NCBI RefSeq assembly: GCF_017591425.1
Contig: NW_024464918.1
Coordinates: 25,944,001 to 26,008,000 of the forward strand
From: Ochotona curzoniae
Taxonomy: Eukaryota; Chordata; Mammalia; Lagomorpha; Ochotonidae
Reading direction: 5' to 3'
DNA: 64,000 nucleotides
The notes beneath the pieces were generated by a model. It was given only the letters and a program-made list of their open reading frames with translations. It had not been told where the DNA came from and did not search any database. A program made the position numbers and the translations under genes. Position 1 is the stretch's first letter. Each line of letters starts with the position of its first letter. This document shows positions 13,153-25,330 of this stretch, one piece after another.

Positions 13153-13759
13153 GATGCTCTTCTCAAGAAGCTGACAACATATAAAAGGGAAACCATCAAA
13201 TCTAGAGATGATCCTACAGGTGAGTCTGGATTTCCCAGTCACCAGTGCCTGCAAACTCACTGAGGAGGTGGGCTGTACACAGAGCACAGGACTGGAGGAG
13301 AGGCCAGAAGTCAGAGGAGGCATTGAACAACGGTTAGAGCTGAGAGGGGAGGATGGTGCTGCCAAGCAGGACACAGCTCGGAAGGGTGAGGAGCTAAGAA
13401 AAGCTCCATGGTTGTTTCCAGGTGGGACAGCAGAGAGGTATGGTGTAGCCCATTTGTTCAAGCACACAAGATTCTTGCGAGGGACCCAGGCCACCCACTG
13501 GCTGACATGTATAGAAGCAGGTGCAGTGGAATCCCACGAGTGCCCTTCACACATGCCCAGGGAGGTTCAGGCACAGGGAGAAGACTCCTGTTTCACAAAG
13601 GGACTCTGAAACCAAAGCCTGCATATGGGGAAGACCTGGAGTTAATTTCTCCTCTACCTTGAAAAGCAGGTGTATCAATAGAGAAGGAAGTACAGCTAAC
13701 TTAAGGAGCAAAAATGAACACAAACTTTTTGAAAATTTACAGTAAAAACTTTAACAAAA

Positions 13760-14110
13760 TGCCTGTGATTTCCACATCATTCCATTTCAAAATATTCTTC
13801 CCAAGGAAGTAATGGGATTGTGTACAACGACTGCCACAGCAGTTTTGTTTACCATAGTGACAAACAGTAAGTAGCTCAAATACCCAACAGGAAAGAATTA
13901 GTTCACAGAATTGTGCATATCCATATGGAATATTATGCAGCCATTACAAATAGATTTGTTGTGCTTATTCCTCTTTCTCATTTTTTCTCTTACTCCCCTT
14001 TGTCTAGGAGAGAATCTGTTTATTTGAACTGATAAAATAATGTGAAGGAGCTTCAAATATTTCCTAGAAAATGTGTATAGTGAAAAAATTATGTATAGAT
14101 CTTTTTTACA
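13760..14110 (+). mobile_element. LINE-1 3'-end fragment, sense
   Basis: Shows wording typical of old L1 3' ends: AATACCCAACAGGAAAG, CATATGGAATATTATGCAGC and TGTGTATAGTGAAAAAATT. No open frame of note. Confidence 0.6.
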
Positions 14111-14132
14111 TAACAGAATAAAGTTATCCCTT

Positions 14133-14190
14133 CTCCCCACTGTTCCATGAACTTCCTGAGGCTCCCCACTGTTCCATGAACTTCCTGAGG
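14133..14190. repeat. 29-bp tandem duplication
   Basis: The unit starting CTCCCCACTGTTCCATG occurs at 14133-14161 and again, without a change, at 14162-14190. This is a recent local duplication. Confidence 0.95.
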
Positions 14191-17100
14191 CACCGTGGAA
14201 AGCTATAAGACCTAAATACTATCTGCTTCTTAAAGCATGGGGCCCATGTCCCTGCTGATAGAAGGGAAGCTCTCAGTGGTGATGATGCTAAGATGCAGCT
14301 TTCCCAAGCACTGCAGAGGAAGTCTAAGTCCCTGGACTCAAATGTTGGTTATTCCAGGAGAAAGCTTTGGCTTCTGACAGCTCTGTTCTCAAGTCCTTCA
14401 AGCAGAACTGCTCTTGTTTCTTTGTAACCAAAGAGCCCAGTAGGCAGGATGCAGCAGTTAAGCAGAAGTCAAGGCCATGAGCTATCATTATACATGTCTG
14501 CTTTCATTCTGTCTCCCATTTATGGGAAGGTTTTGCAATTATGCTAGAGAGATACAGTTCCTTTAAATAAGGCAGTTTCGGGAAAATGGCTTGTCCCTGA
14601 TGTAAACAACATTAACAAGTAAGGATCTGGTAGGAAGGTCATGATTTTAATGACGAAGGAAGGCACACCAATATTGAAGTCTGAGAACAGTCTTGACCCC
14701 TGATAAGCAGAAATCTGCCCCTTATGGAACACCCTGACAGCTCCACTCAGCCTTGATTTTCGTCTGGCAGTCTTACCATGTTAACATAGAAACAACCTCC
14801 TGAAAATGACACAAGAGCACTTTGCTGAAGTGCTGGTCCAATCAGTGGCCAGTGATGGGGATGATCCGTGAACAGGAATTAAGTCCAGATAAATCCTGCT
14901 GGGAGAGTAAATGAAGAGGAAGACTCCAGGGAGCAGAAAAAAATCCTTCAGTAATGTTTGCCCTAAGGACAGAAACCCTTCAACAGGAAAAAGGTCAAGT
15001 CTGATCTATTTTTATAAGAACATTTCAAGTGGTTAGTGGACTTACTTCCTGTGGTTCCTAGGCATTTTACAGCAGGCTCTCAAGGGGCTGGCAATGATAA
15101 GGACTGCATGAGGGAAAATCAATAATTATTTCTATGTTTGCTTCACTTATTTTCTATAAAAATAATCTAGGGGGAAGGCACTTGCTTTAGAAGAGGAAAG
15201 TGTGTTACAAGAGAAAGCAGAAGGGAAGTCTCCTGGACAACATTTTATCACTGAAAATGCATTTACTCCATCCCTCCCTCATTCACTCACGTATTTGAGC
15301 AATGCAGGTCATTGCTGGAGTCAGGGAGTGGTGGTCCTCCAGGAACATATGATTTTGTTTGGGAGAAAGTTAGGATGCACATGAATGGACATATGCGTAA
15401 TTCATTACAACAATGGGAAGGAAAAAGAGAGCCACGGGGTGGAGGGAGCACTGAACTAAGATAGGCAGCCAGCAGGACCTCCTAGCAGGTGCCCTGCAGC
15501 TGCTAGCTACACACTGTGGGGAAGGGAACAGTCTGCAGCAAGGGAGCTGCATGCAAGAGACCATGGAACACAAAGGATTCCCAGAGAAGGGGTGGCTGGG
15601 GTCCTTGGTATGCCAAAGGGTGGGAATGGCAGGGAGTGAGGTAGGACCACTCAGGGTCCTAAAGGCTATGGCTAATCTGGATTTTATTTATTTTAAGTAG
15701 AAAGCCTGGGAGGCTTTAAGTCGGGGCATGGCCATTCTGATATAGATTTTAAAAGATTGCTGTGGTTCTGTGACAAGAGGGGACTATTTGAGAAGGTGAG
15801 ATAAGAGCCTATGGTGGATTAGCCAGGTGCTGACAGAGGGGTTGATACTAAGTATGCCCAAGAATGGGCTTGAGTGGTGGGTCTCAGAGAAGTCAGCCAA
15901 ATAAGAAGCCTGGGACCAGGGCCAGATGAGAGACTCACTTAGGGCAAAATCTTGACCGAGCAATCAAGATACATATGATTTTAATGCAATACTGCTCAAA
16001 AATCCAAAGCCATGCAAAAATATTTGCACTATCCATTATTAATAAAAGAATCCTATAATGTGAGCAGAATAAACCCAGTAATGGCCCCCAAAAAGCTTAT
16101 CTAATCACACTGTGCAGTGTGATACATCATCACTAGGCATAAAGGTTATGAAAGAAACACCACTGGGTCTGAGATTGAGGGCAGGGAAGTAGGCGGCCTG
16201 GTGGGGATGGTAAGAGCCCAATATGATAAACTCAAAGGGGTAGGTATTCTGCCTGGAAGGACTGCATGTCAGGATGACCTCTTGTAAATGGAATCCCTCA
16301 GAGCATGAAGTTGTGCAGCCAAACAACTCATCACTCCTAGGCATGAGGTTTTTAAAAAGCAAGAACTACTTGTTTATTTTCTAAAACATCTCTAGAAAAG
16401 TGCAAGAACATAGTATCCATGAAAGGTACAAGAATATAGTATCATGAAAACACTGGGACCCCAGTCATATGTTGGCAGTGAAAAGCTGGGCAAACGGAGA
16501 CTCTAAGATGGACTATGTCAATTAGTGGATTCTGCAGCAACTTCATTGTGCTTGGAATGATGAAATTGGCAGCAACTCATAACTGTTGAGCTATCAAAAC
16601 CACTTGAGCAAGACCCTCGGAGCATGCCCCACATCAGGGACCTGGGATGGGTGGGAGATGGTGTGGGGCTTCTCCCTTTATCTCCCCCTTTACTCCAGAT
16701 ACAGGAAAAAAACAATGTGGAAATAACGCCACTTCCCTGTAGTCCTTGAACCTTTTTGCCCTAATTAACTATGTAAAGATTGTCAAAAATAAAGAAAAGA
16801 ATGAAAAAAAGAAACATTTCCCAGAAGAAGAAAAAAAAAAAAAAAAGAAAGAAAAACACTGGGGAACGTACGGCTGGCCGTGTGCCCTGACCCGTGCATC
16901 TATGGAAACACTGAGATTTATAGAATTTCCAGGAGAGCCCCTTGAGCCTGACAAAGGCCAGGAGGAGCCAAACATGTGGGATCTCTGTCAAGAGGACTTA
17001 CATGCAGCACCAGGAAGGAAAGAAAAGTCATGTTGACATCTCCCCTGACGTCTCGTTGCTTAATCCTCTTTCGGAGGCCAATTATTTAAAATCCCCTCCA

Positions 17101-18701
17101 CTTTTTGAACCTCACCCAACCTAATGGCTCCTTGATCTCTAAAACATGAGAGGGGAGTGGTAGATGTTGAAGGATACAAATGGCTTTGAAAGGTCAGCAG
17201 AGAAAGCAAGGCAGGAGACCACGAGAAGCTGTGGGGTGGGAAGCTGACCATGCCCTGAGCAAGCCTACCAAAGTCAAGGCAGATTCTCAGGAGGGGCAAT
17301 GCTTGGCAGGTGTGTGTGCCGCCTGGTAACCAGCGCTTACCTGTCCCATTCATTTCTGATAAATGCTATCTTGACTATAGACACTAAATACCAGAGACAG
17401 AGCTTGGCTTCTTGGATACAAGACTTCAACTCACTTCCAGCCCTTTCATCCCTTACCCAATGCCAGACATTTCCCAGCACCTCGGCTGATGTTTTCTTAC
17501 TGTCTCCTTCATACAAAACCCACCTGGCTCCTGCTACCAGCTGGGCTGTGTATGTGGAAAAGAACACTCTAGACCCGGGACACTGAGAGACTTCAGTAAA
17601 TGGTGTAGTTGGGAGAATGGTCCCTTTTGGACTAGTCACCAAGGATCAAAGAGAGGTGGTCAGTGCCCAGAATTCCTAAAAATAGCCAAAGTCCTTAAAA
17701 AGAAAGATTATAAAAAGAAACAAGTTTTCTATGGTTGTAAGGCAGGCCATGCAAAAACTGGGCGCCAGAAAGCTGATGCCAAATCAAGAGACTCTTTTTT
17801 TCCTGTCCTTGGCCTGTGACACTTACTGGGTCTCTTTGTAGACCCTAGCCCATCCCTGCCCTATTGCCTGCTGCCTGCAAGGGATGGCTGCCTCTGCAGG
17901 ATGCAGCTATCCCTACCCAGCCGGGAATCCTGCCAGGATCCAGACCAGACTAAGACATGAGGTGGGATCCAGGGTGTCTGCACTCATCTGTGTATCCAAG
18001 CACCTTGAAACACAAAGCCACACGCCCGCTGACTGCCCTTCCATTCCAGAGATACCTAGATAGCACCTATCCAGCAGCAATGTGAATTTTCATTTTCTCT
18101 CTCTCTCTTTTTTCAATTTTGCTTTTGAATCTTCTAAATGAGCCAAAGCTCCCTTGCAAATGAGGCCTCCCATTATAGGGGCAATATAATAAATGAGTGT
18201 CTTGGGACCAAACTTTTGTTCTTGGCTGAGCCACAGGTGTGCTTTGATAAGGCCACTCAGCCTGTCTGCTGGAAGGTCTCCTGGCAAAAGATGAGTGTCT
18301 GTTTAGCCATGAAACAAAGGAATAGCAAAGACAAAATGACCTTACAACACCTAAGGTGGAATCTCCCCACTTACTGTCTTCCTGGCATTACTTACTCCAT
18401 CTCAAGTAGGCCCCTCCACCCACATCTCTAAGAGCTGTCTGGCCTCACCGAGGATCCTCACCAGCAGTGGCAGTATGTGACAAGGACCAACTCGGTCACA
18501 TATGATGCTGGGTTACTGCAAGGAGTAACAATCAGGCAAGTGGTGGTGGTGGCCTTCGTAGACTAGGGCAAAACACTGTGGGTCAGGTGAGGAATTCCAG
18601 AAGATTCTGCGTCAGTGAAGGCAAGTCTGTCTCTGGGATATGGCCAGAGAAGCTAGGGGAGTTCTGGGGGCCCAGAAGGAAAGAAGCAGAGAGAAGCTGA
18701 G
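14191..18701. other. Repeat-poor stretch, no gene seen
   Basis: About 4.5 kb with almost no young retroposons. It contains an A-rich tract at 16829-16846 and no exon-like frames. Parts may be conserved non-coding sequence of the FGF1 5' region, but nothing in it identifies a first exon. Confidence 0.4.
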
Positions 18702-19030
18702 CTGAGCATTTGGCCAGGTGGCTAAGTCATCAGCTGAGAGGCTCACACCCCACACTGAGTTCAACTTCTGGCCCTGCTCCTAGTTTCCTGCAAACATCCA
18801 CTCTGGAGGTGGGGGATGGCAGCAGACGATGTCTCCAGGACTTGGGTCTCTGCCATTCATGTGGGAGACCTGGATTGAGTTCCCAGCACCCCGCTTTGAG
18901 CTGGCCCAGCCACGGGCATCATGGCCATTTGGGGCATAAGCCAGAAGGCAGGACCATGTGTGTGCTTCATCTCCCTTTCCTCCTTCTCTGCTTCTCAACT
19001 GAGATTTAGAGATCATTTTCTAAAAAAGAA
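18702..19030 (+). repeat. CSINE-type SINE, older
   Basis: Contains CATTCATGTGGGAGACCTGG, TTGAGCTGGCCCAGCC and a T/C-rich end CTCCCTTTCCTCCTTC. The head is diverged. Confidence 0.75.
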
Positions 19031-20959
19031 AAATAGAGAAGCTGAACAATCTCCAAGGGTTATTTTGGGGGGTCTTATTTGTATTTCTTCAGCCATTAAA
19101 ATCATGGACTCAGGGGACAAAACACCTCATTGGAGATTCATCTCCAACATGTCTTTGTATGAGCTTAGATTATTTCAGCTCTGTGAGCCTTGGAGTCCCG
19201 AGCTGCAAAAAGGAGATAAAAAGCAGTACCTTGAGCTCAGGGCAGCTTCCTTTTTCTCTGAGTTCAACTTTGGGATATTAAAGCAGAACAAGTAATAAAT
19301 AGCCTCTTATACACACCTGGTAAATAGTAATATTGAAGAAAAGGGATAGTATCTTATTATTTGTAATAATAATTACAGCATTTCCAGACAAGATAAGAAA
19401 CACATATTACAAAATACTGATGATTTTAGAGGAGCTGAATTTTCTAAGTCAAGAGGAAAGAAAAATAAAGACCCAGCAATGAGGCCATCTTGCTACAAGT
19501 TGGAAGGCTGGCTGACTGGGAGAAAGGCAAGTCTGTGGTGCACTGGCTCTGGAGACTGTAACTTACGCAATGGATTTCTCGGATTGCTGGACACTCCACT
19601 AAAGGGCTGCAGGATCCTGTATGGAATCATTGCGCATCTGGCTTGAAGTCCCGGGTCTGCAGGATGGCTTTGAACCTGCGGCATGCTCTGCACCAGAGGC
19701 AGCCTGGTCAAGTTCAGACAAGGCTGAGGCCAACAGAGCAGGCTGCTATGCCAGAGAGTGCTCTGGTTTTCCTCTCAGCACAGATGCCATTTTCTCTAAG
19801 CTCAGAAAAACAATTCCTCTCCTGGGATGACACGATGCTTCATGGAGGCAGGCATCTTGGGGCTAGGCAAGCCAGCCAGCAGAGAACAAAGTATGCACAA
19901 TCAAGGCAGAGAAAGAGGAGAAAAATCAATGAGATGGGCCAGATCCTTGATGTGTGTGTGCGTGCGTACGTGTGTGTGTGTGTGTTTCTCTACTCTTCGG
20001 GGAGGATTATGAAAGCTGAGTCTGGACTGAACTGTTTAGTGATGCACTTAGAGGGGATGAACAGCCTCCACTCACTGCCAGATGCATGTAGTCCAAGTAC
20101 TTACATCCCTCCCACCTGAGGCACGGTTTCCTGAATCCAATGGGATCCATATAACCTCCGATTTCCACCACCACCAGTCTGTAATCTCTATCTGAAAGGC
20201 CACGGGCGAGGTATGTTTCAGAATCAGGAATTTTGGAGATTTGAGAAAGGTGATGAGATACCTGCACCAACAAATGGAATGACTCCAGTGGAGTCTGGGA
20301 GCCTGAACTCCAACATGATGGTAATTCTGCTCATGTCAGGTTATATAACCAATGGGGATAAATAAAGCCCTGGAACCCTCTCAGGACTGTTCATGTTCAT
20401 TTTGGAACAAGGTGAGTTAGGAAAAAAACTCTAACTTCAGAGATGGCTTACATTTCAGAATTGTGGATTTGGGATTCCACACTATTCCTTCATTTCCTCT
20501 ATTAAGCTTCCAGTACATCAGCAGCATCCCACAAGGGTGGACACTGATGAAACGTTACTGACATGCAGCATGATGACAACCTTTAATTTTGGAAGCTTGT
20601 GGTCTTTGGGATTCTTCAGGATCAGAAAAATCTGACTGTAAAGAATAGGAGCGAGACCGTGCAATAAATGAGTTCTTGTCATCCCACAGAGTAGGACATG
20701 CGAACCCATGCAATAAACTGTGAACCCCATCAGAGTATTGTGGTTTGTATCTAAGAAAAGAAGAAGGGCACATTCCTGCAATAAATGATAATGAACAAAC
20801 AACCTATCCTAGGAAACGGTGTTTTTCAAAAACTGCTAAAACATGCTAAAAACCATGTCTGTACAATTTCAAACCGATTGCACAGCTGACTGCAATTGGG
20901 AACTAACAACAGGGAACATGCATGGTGATAAGCAAGCTAGTGTCTACCAAATGTTTATG

Positions 20960-21120
20960 TCTCCAGATGCTGGGCTCAGTACGTCATGTGGCTCATCATT
21001 TAAAACTTACACAAACTATGTCATAGTGCCTGTTAGGCATCCCCACTATGCAGATAAGGAAGCGGATGATCAGTGAAGATGAGTAATTTGCTAATGAGTA
21101 CTCAACCAGTATTCAAGTCT
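20960..21120 (-). repeat. MIR-like remnant
   Basis: Reads TGCTGGGCTCAGTACG ... CCCCACTATGCAGATAAGG ... GTAATTTGCTAATGAGTA, the antisense MIR order. Weak similarity. Confidence 0.45.
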
Positions 21121-22089
21121 AGTGGTATGCTGGTAAACCAGCTATATATGTGTGTGGGAAGGAAGGAGCAAGGGAAATAGCTCTGATTTGTAACATTTGC
21201 CAATTTCTCTGGTATAAACACTCTCACCAGGATTGATTTCAAATTACTAGCAGAAGTCCTAAATATTTATTAATTGGTTTTCTTTTTAAAATTGTTTTAC
21301 GATACAATTCCATAGGCTCTTGGATTTCCCATTCTCCAACCCCCCCCCCCGCCTTAATTGGTTTTCATAAACTTGCTGAAGCCATCTCTACATGCCAAGT
21401 CCATTTCATAGACAAGTCCCTAGCTTCTTGTCAATCTTAGAAAATGAACTTGAGTTCATGGAAATACAGCTAGCTTGGGGTATATGTGGTCAGGCTAGCC
21501 CAGGCCAGTGGGTCACAGTCATGCTCTTCCCTCACGCCTGCTACAGACCACCAAGGCAAGGATGAGGGAAACAGAGAGCAAAACATATCTTTTCTTCCTT
21601 TCTCCAGGTAAACTTCCCTTCATCAGGACATGTGAGTTGCGTTCTTGCCAGCCTAACATGTCCAGGCAGGGCATGTGCAAGACCGTAATTTTTCCCCAGG
21701 CCCTAAAGTTTTGTTTTTTTTTTTTTTTCAGTCAGGTAAGGAGGTCAGACTTGAGATGGAAGTCTATAATTCCTTCCCTCTCAGCCCCTTCATACACCTA
21801 GTTAGGAAGCACTTGTTCTAAGAGGGAACAAGGCCCAGCTCTTTCAACCCAAGAGATGTTATCCAATGCTAACCTAAGCCCAGTTGAAATACATGCAGGC
21901 CCTTGATTCAGTCTCTTTGATTATACCTGCATGTCTCCTGATCACAAACCTCTAGCCAGGGTTCCTATGAAAGGATGACCTGCTAACCCATCAGTAAGCA
22001 TGTACAAGATTACACGCAAGTATTTGCCATGTGAAAGAAAAAAAATACAGATTTCGTCCCAGGGCCACAGAGATCATCAAGCAGCTTGG

Positions 22090-22960
22090 TTAAATGACAT
22101 TCATTCACTCTTTTTACAAGTATTTATCTGGTGTTCATTAGAGGCCAGGCATTTTCCTAGGCACCAGGAAACCAAGGTGAGCAAGGCATATTGGATTGCA
22201 CTCTGGATGGAACTGGCATTCCAAAGAGACATCATTTACATAGTCACAAGAATGAACGTAATTTAAAATTTTTAAAAACAATTAAAAACTGGGGTGGAAA
22301 AGCATGGTGGTTTCTAGGAAGTAGAAAGCAGCTTGGCCCTGAGACAGGTGGCAGAGTTGGTAGGGGAGGAAGTGAAGGCCTGAAACCCTGGTGCTGTGCA
22401 GGCCATGCCAAGGCTTTGATCCTTAAAGCAAGGTAATGGAAACCAGTGGAGGACCAAAGCACAAAATATAGATATCAGTTCATTCAATGCTGCAACCAAG
22501 TAAAGGAAGTGTTGCTATTACAAGGGCATCAACACGTTGAAAACACTGTGATTATGGTATGGGAGACCAGGGAGATGTGAGCTGGGCATTTGTCCAAATA
22601 AGGTCTGGAGGAGGAAATAACTGAACTGATTTTTAAAGGGTGAGCATGACTTAGCCAGGCCACAGTAGAGGGGTGGAGAAAGGAGACAGAAGGCAGCTGG
22701 CAGCTAGATGATGATGGGGGAAAGGCCTGGGAGACTGAGGCTGTGGCAAGAGTTAGAGGAGGAGCTATATAAGAGAAAAGGCAACAGGGTTAGGCAGGGA
22801 GCAGATGATGAGAGCCTCACAGGGCAGGTAGGAGGCTGGACACTACTGACCAAGCCACGGTTCTTCAGCAGGGAAGTGATCTTCAGGACACAGAGTTAGG
22901 AAGGCCACCAACATCAAGACTGGAAGTGGACTGAAAGGGTGTTGTGCTGGAGACGAGAGG
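22090..22960. repeat. Ancient interspersed repeat remnants, family unassigned
   Basis: Contains the mammalian-wide wording TTCATTCACTC...TTTATCTGGTG, AGGCCAGGCATTTTCCTAGG and, further on, TGAGCTGGGCATTTGTCC and GGGTGAGCATGACTTAGCC. I recognise the style as an old L2/MIR-age element but cannot name the family. Confidence 0.4.
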
Positions 22961-23571
22961 CCGCTGCTATCCACCACAGCTGCTCAGGTGAGAGGTGGAA
23001 TCAGGCAGGCATGAGGGTGGCAGCAGTGAGGGCGGAGAGAGAGGGGCAAACATGAAGGAGTATTATCACCAACTGGATGGGTGGGAGTGACATCTACTCT
23101 ACCCCATGTGGGGTCTACACGAAACGAGTTTTATTAGTTTGAGGTTTGTCTCATGACCTGGTACATAGTCAGTGCTTAGAAATGTCCTGTGTGTCTGTGA
23201 GAAGAATGGTGTTCATTTGCCAGATGTACAGTTGTCTTGTATGACTACAATAATTCACTTAAGTGTGCCACTAATGCATTTGAATCTTCTACAACCTTAT
23301 TAATATTTCAGACATGTTTGCTCTATCATTTTTGACAGAAATGTATGATAATCTCCCAGCATCTCTGTGGATTTGTCAGCTTCTCCTTATACATTTTTCC
23401 ATTTTACTTTAGATATATGTTGAGGCTATGTCCTGAGGTTAGGTCATTACATACACAGAAGGTGGAATTTTTTATATTTATCACCTTATTCCACTCATCA
23501 TCATCCTCTGATCCATTTTTTCCTTAACGATTCTCTTTGTCTTAGACTGTAGGTCTAGCATAGCCACTTCA

Positions 23572-23894
23572 GGGCCAGCAATTTGCACAGTGGATGAAGT
23601 CACTACCTGTGACACCAGCACCCCATATCGGAGTACTGCTGGAGTCATGGATGCTCCACTTCCCTTCCAGTTTCCTGCTAACGTTTCTAGGAAGGCAGCA
23701 AAAGCCAAAAAAGTCTTTGGGTCCCTGCTACCATGTGGAGACTGGGATGCAGATTGTGTCTTCTGGCTTCAGCCTGGCCCAGTCCTGGCTAGTGTAGTCA
23801 TTTGGGTAGTAGAGCAGCAGATGGGAGATCTTTATTTTTTCATATATCTCTCTCTGTCTGTTGTTCTGCTTTTCAAATACATAAATCTTTAAAG
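23572..23894 (+). repeat. CSINE-type SINE inside the old L1
   Basis: GGGCCAGCAATTTGCACAG start, CACCCCATATCGGAGTACTG, TTTGGGTCCCTGCTACC and a TCAAATACATAAATCTTTAA tail. The only sense-strand SINE of the cluster. Confidence 0.8.
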
Positions 23895-23985
23895 AATACA
23901 GTCGTATCAACCTTTGGGTTTTTTTTTTTTTTTTACTAACATTTGCCTGGATTCTAATTTTTATCTTTCTACTTTACTTTTTTAT

Positions 23986-24296
23986 TTTTTTAAATTTATA
24001 TTATTTTCTTATTGCAAAGGCAGATATACAGAGAGAAGGAGACCCAAAGAGAAAAATCTTCCATCAGCTGGTTCACTCCCCAAGTGGCTGCAACAGCCAG
24101 AGCCAGGAGCTTCTTCCAGGTCTCCCACATGGGTGCCGGATTACAAGGCTTTAGGCTGTCCTCTACTGCTTTTGTAGGTCACAAACTAGGAGCTGGATAG
24201 GAAGTGGAAGAGCTAGGTCCCAAACCAGTAGCCATATGGGATCCCAGAAGATGCAAGGTGAGGATTTAGCCACAGGGCTATCACACTGCATCCTGC
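23986..24296 (-). repeat. CSINE inside the old L1
   Basis: Antisense body: GCAAAGGCAGATATACAGAG, CCCAAGTGGCTGCAACAGCC, GTCTCCCACATGGGTGCC. It ends near GCTATCACACTGC. Confidence 0.85.
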
Positions 24297-24631
24297 TTTA
24301 TTTTTTTTTAATTAAGTAATTAATCATTTCAATCCATCTGAAAGGCAGAGAGACAGTGAAAAACAAATAGGGAAAGAGACTTTCTATCCACTGGTTCATC
24401 ATCGAATGCCTGTAATCGCCAGGGTGGAGACAGGCTGAAGTTTAGAATGTAAAAGCCAATCTATATAATATGGAAGGCAAGGCCCCAGCTACATAAATGA
24501 TCATCTTTTGTTTGCCAAGGTATGATCAGCAGGAAGTTGGAACCAGAAATGGAGCTGGTACTCAAACCCAGGCACCCTCACACAGGTTGTAAGTGTCCTA
24601 AGTAGCAACTCAAGCATTACGCTTAGTGTCC
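24297..24631 (-). repeat. CSINE-related SINE abutting the previous copy
   Basis: T-rich head at 24300-24310, then CTGAAAGGCAGAGAGACAG, CACTGGTTCATCATCGAATG and CTCAAACCCAGGCACCC. Old and diverged. Confidence 0.75.
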
Positions 24632-24807
24632 AATTTAATCTTCAACCCTTCTGGGTTCTTTAAATGTCTCTTGTAATCACAGTGTAGGTGGACTTTTTAA
24701 AACTCTAAGTTTAACAAGTCTAGCCTATTGACATTTATTGTGTGATTATATTTTATAAATATTATTGGATTTATTTCTGCCACCTAATCCTGGTCAACTA
24801 AAAAAAA

Positions 24808-25137
24808 TAAGGATTTCTTTTTATTTGAAAGGCAGATTTACAGAAAGAAGCAGAGACAGAGAGAGAGAGAACTTCCATCTGCTGATTCACTCCCCAAAAT
24901 GGCCACGATAGACAGAACTGGACCAGTGCTGGGCCAGTGTAAAGCCAGGAGCCAGGCACGTCTTCCAGGTCTCCGATGTGGATGCAAGGACCCGAGGACT
25001 TAAGCCATCCTCTGCTACTTCCTAATCCATAAATAGGAAGCTGAACCAGAAGTGGAGTATCCAGGACACAAACCAGTGCCCTTATGGGATACTGGCGCCA
25101 CAGATAGAGGATTAGCCTATCAAGGCACCCTACCAAA
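24808..25137 (-). repeat. CSINE inside the old L1
   Basis: ATTTGAAAGGCAGATTTACAG, CTGCTGATTCACTCCCC, GTCTTCCAGGTCTCCGATG, and an end near AGGCACCCTACC. Confidence 0.85.
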
Positions 25138-25330
25138 CCCTAATTTTAAATTTTCATCCTTTTCTTTCTGGATTATTTTTGAGTAGATGCAGTTTTATTC
25201 AATCCATTTCACTTCCCTGTCCCTACCAACTGTTGGCATAATTAGTATGGTCTATTTTTCTTTTCAATAATTGCCATTAACATTTAATATGTATTATTTA
25301 ACAAAAATGTAAGTTTAATTGCTATTTCTA

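Larger units (their letters stand above)
23150..25330 (-). mobile_element. Old LINE-1 internal part, antisense, split by four SINEs
   Basis: Between the SINEs the host reads as one antisense L1 ORF2 segment: TAGGTCTAGCATAGCCAC (about 23550), TCTAATTTTTATCTTTCTAC (23954-23973), TTTAAATGTCTCTTGTAATC (24659-24678), GCCTATTGACATTTATTGTG (24723-24742) and further to 25.3 kb. The frames are broken. Family age is judged from divergence only. Confidence 0.65.

Noticed and set aside
13018..13554. 178-codon open frame on the minus strand
   Set aside because: It overlaps a SINE, has no recognisable domain or splice structure, and its composition is that of the surrounding non-coding DNA.
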